A stretch of DNA of 64,000 nt from Nocardia thailandica NBRC 100428 (GTDB lineage: Bacteria > Actinomycetota > Actinomycetes > Mycobacteriales > Mycobacteriaceae): NCBI RefSeq assembly GCF_000308795.1, contig NZ_BAGK01000071.1:1-64000 (forward strand), written 5' to 3'. Of this stretch, positions 62,992 through 64,000 are shown one piece after another. A program made the translations under genes and the position numbers. The first letter of the stretch is position 1. Each line of letters begins with the position of its first letter. The notes under the pieces were generated by a model. That model saw nothing but the letters and a program-made list of their open reading frames with translations. It did no database searches and was not told the DNA's origin.

Positions 62992-63981
62992 CTATCCGAC
63001 GACGGCCGCGCGCACGCACAGCACGTCGGGCAGTTCGCTCGCCACCAGCCGCCAGCGCTCGCCCTCGTCGGCGCTGCAGTAGACCTCGCCGTTGCGGGTG
63101 CCGAAGTAGATGCCGGTCGGGTCGGCGTCGTCGGCGCACATCGCGTCGCGCATGACCGCCGCCCAGAACGGAACCCGCGGCAGCCCTTCGGTCTTCGCGG
63201 TCCAGCTCACGCCGCCGTCGTCGCTGCGATATACCGCGCAGACGCCGTCGGGCGGGAAGCGGAACCGGTCCATCTCGGCGTCGAGCGGGAAGGTGTAGAC
63301 CACGCCGGGCCTGCGCGGGTGGGCCACGATCGGGAACCCGAAGTTCGACGGCGGCAGGTCGGCGTCGATGGACTGCCAGCTCGCCCCGGCGTCGGTGCTG
63401 CGGAACACGCCGCCGTGGTTCTGCAGATACAGCGTGTCCGGGGTGCCGGCGTCGCGGGCGACCTTGTGCACGCACTGCCCCCATTCCGGCAGTTCGCCCG
63501 GAAGGAAGTCCGCGGTGACCCCCTTGTTCGTCGGCGCCCACGAATCCCCGCCGTCCGCAGTCTGATACACCCCGCCGGTCGACATGGCCACCGCCATCCG
63601 CCTGCCGTCGGCGGGGTGCGGCAGGATCGTGTGCAGCGCGAGACCGCCGCCGCCGGGCTCCCAGCGCGGGCGGTGCGGGTGCTCCCACAAGCCGCGGACC
63701 AGCTCGAAGGTCGAGCCGCCGTCGGCGGACCGGAACAGGGCCGAGGGCTCCACCCCCGCATACACCACGTCGGGCCGATCGGCGGGCGCCGGCGCGATCT
63801 GCCAGACCCCTTGCAGCGCGGCCCCCGTGTCCTCCGGGAAGGCCAGCGGGGCGTCGTCGGGTTCGCTCCAGGTCTCGCCCAGGTCGTCGCTGACGACCAG
63901 CGTCGGGCCGAAGTGACTGTTGAGCACCCCGGCCAGCAGGCGCGGCCGGGCCCGGCGCGTGTCGATGGCCAGGGCTTTCAC
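62992..63981 (-). CDS. BNR/WD40-like repeat protein (sialidase/VPS10-type propeller), possibly truncated at the window edge
   Basis: At least 329 aa. The protein contains several Asp-box repeats of the form S-x-D-x-G-x-x-W (for example S-D-D-L-G-E-T-W near residue 31, T-A-D-G-G-D-S-W, S-T-D-A-G-A-S-W, S-D-D-G-G-V-S-W), so it folds as a beta-propeller like those called exo-alpha-sialidase or VPS10-domain protein. No signal peptide is visible. GTG at 63981 is the first start in the window, but the frame is open to the edge, so the true start may be outside. It is adjacent to a MoaD-like gene, a pairing seen in other actinobacteria. Enzymatic activity is not implied. Confidence 0.75.
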   Translation of the reverse strand: MKALAIDTRRARPRLLAGVLNSHFGPTLVVSDDLGETWSEPDDAPLAFPEDTGAALQGVWQIAPAPADRPDVVYAGVEPSALFRSADGGSTFELVRGLWEHPHRPRWEPGGGGLALHTILPHPADGRRMAVAMSTGGVYQTADGGDSWAPTNKGVTADFLPGELPEWGQCVHKVARDAGTPDTLYLQNHGGVFRSTDAGASWQSIDADLPPSNFGFPIVAHPRRPGVVYTFPLDAEMDRFRFPPDGVCAVYRSDDGGVSWTAKTEGLPRVPFWAAVMRDAMCADDADPTGIYFGTRNGEVYCSADEGERWRLVASELPDVLCVRAAVVG

Positions 63982-64000
63982 GTCCGCGACGGCGAACTGC

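Overview
The window is 64 kb of very GC-rich, densely coding bacterial chromosome from the order Mycobacteriales, most likely Nocardia (Rhodococcus is the alternative). The genus call is an inference from recalled gene order. Three blocks follow the Mycobacterium tuberculosis order Rv2236c to Rv2219: cobD, SURF1, ptpA, cobC, Nif3, Zn-ribbon protein, RNase H/phosphatase; then panB, CaeA-like hydrolase, glnA2, glnE; then the DUF4191 protein, RDD protein, glnA1. Unlike M. tuberculosis, the window also has a GlcNAc phosphotransferase system and an extra AcpM-like carrier protein. No tRNA, rRNA operon, insertion sequence, phage gene or CRISPR array was seen.

Layout. 0-2.5 kb: the end of a Cys-rich protein, alanine dehydrogenase and an ECF41-type sigma factor. 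2.6-9.3 kb: a conserved cobalamin/housekeeping block. 9.4-17 kb: a secreted S1 protease, a Nudix hydrolase, an alpha/beta hydrolase, the RNase P RNA (rnpB), small lipoproteins, an RNB ribonuclease, a CHAD protein and prolyl aminopeptidase. 17.2-24.3 kb: panB, a CaeA-like lipoprotein hydrolase, glnA2 and glnE. 24.2-39.4 kb: a block separating glnE from glnA1, with an AraC regulator and AhpD-like protein, a ugpAEBC transporter, a large DUF262-HNH protein, an HPr-like protein without the phospho-histidine, a type 2 lumazine synthase, a metallopeptidase, a monoacylglycerol-lipase-like hydrolase and an M20 peptidase. 39.5-42.9 kb: DUF4191, DUF2568 and RDD membrane proteins and glnA1. 43-48.7 kb: a MerR/acyl-carrier-protein/SRPBCC locus, a CocE-like hydrolase, a TetR regulator facing a methyltransferase, and an HD hydrolase. 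48.7-54.7 kb: N-acetylglucosamine uptake and catabolism (nagB, nagA, ptsI, EIIC, facing EIIB and EIIA). 54.8-64 kb: a superfamily 1 helicase-like protein with an altered Walker A motif, a nitronate monooxygenase-like enzyme, several unrecognised proteins, a NYN-domain protein, and a MoaD-like/BNR-repeat pair cut at the right edge.

How the genes work together. Nitrogen assimilation is the strongest theme: two glutamine synthetases, the adenylyltransferase that modifies glutamine synthetase, and a complete four-half-site GlnR box upstream of glnA1. The nag-pts genes would import GlcNAc as GlcNAc-6-phosphate and convert it to fructose-6-phosphate and ammonia, but no functional HPr is encoded nearby. 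The ugp operon would bring in glycerophosphodiesters.

Many starts are preceded at 6-8 nt by a TANNNT -10 element, the arrangement of leaderless transcripts, and this was used to choose several starts. There is no intergenic stretch longer than about 300 bases; the longer gaps (7218-7455, 31174-31381, 41217-41470, 44776-45046, 58191-58419) are covered in the entries. No coherent new multi-gene system stands out. The best leads are the DUF262-HNH protein, the Walker-A-deviant helicase, the His-less HPr-like protein and the MerR/ACP/SRPBCC locus.
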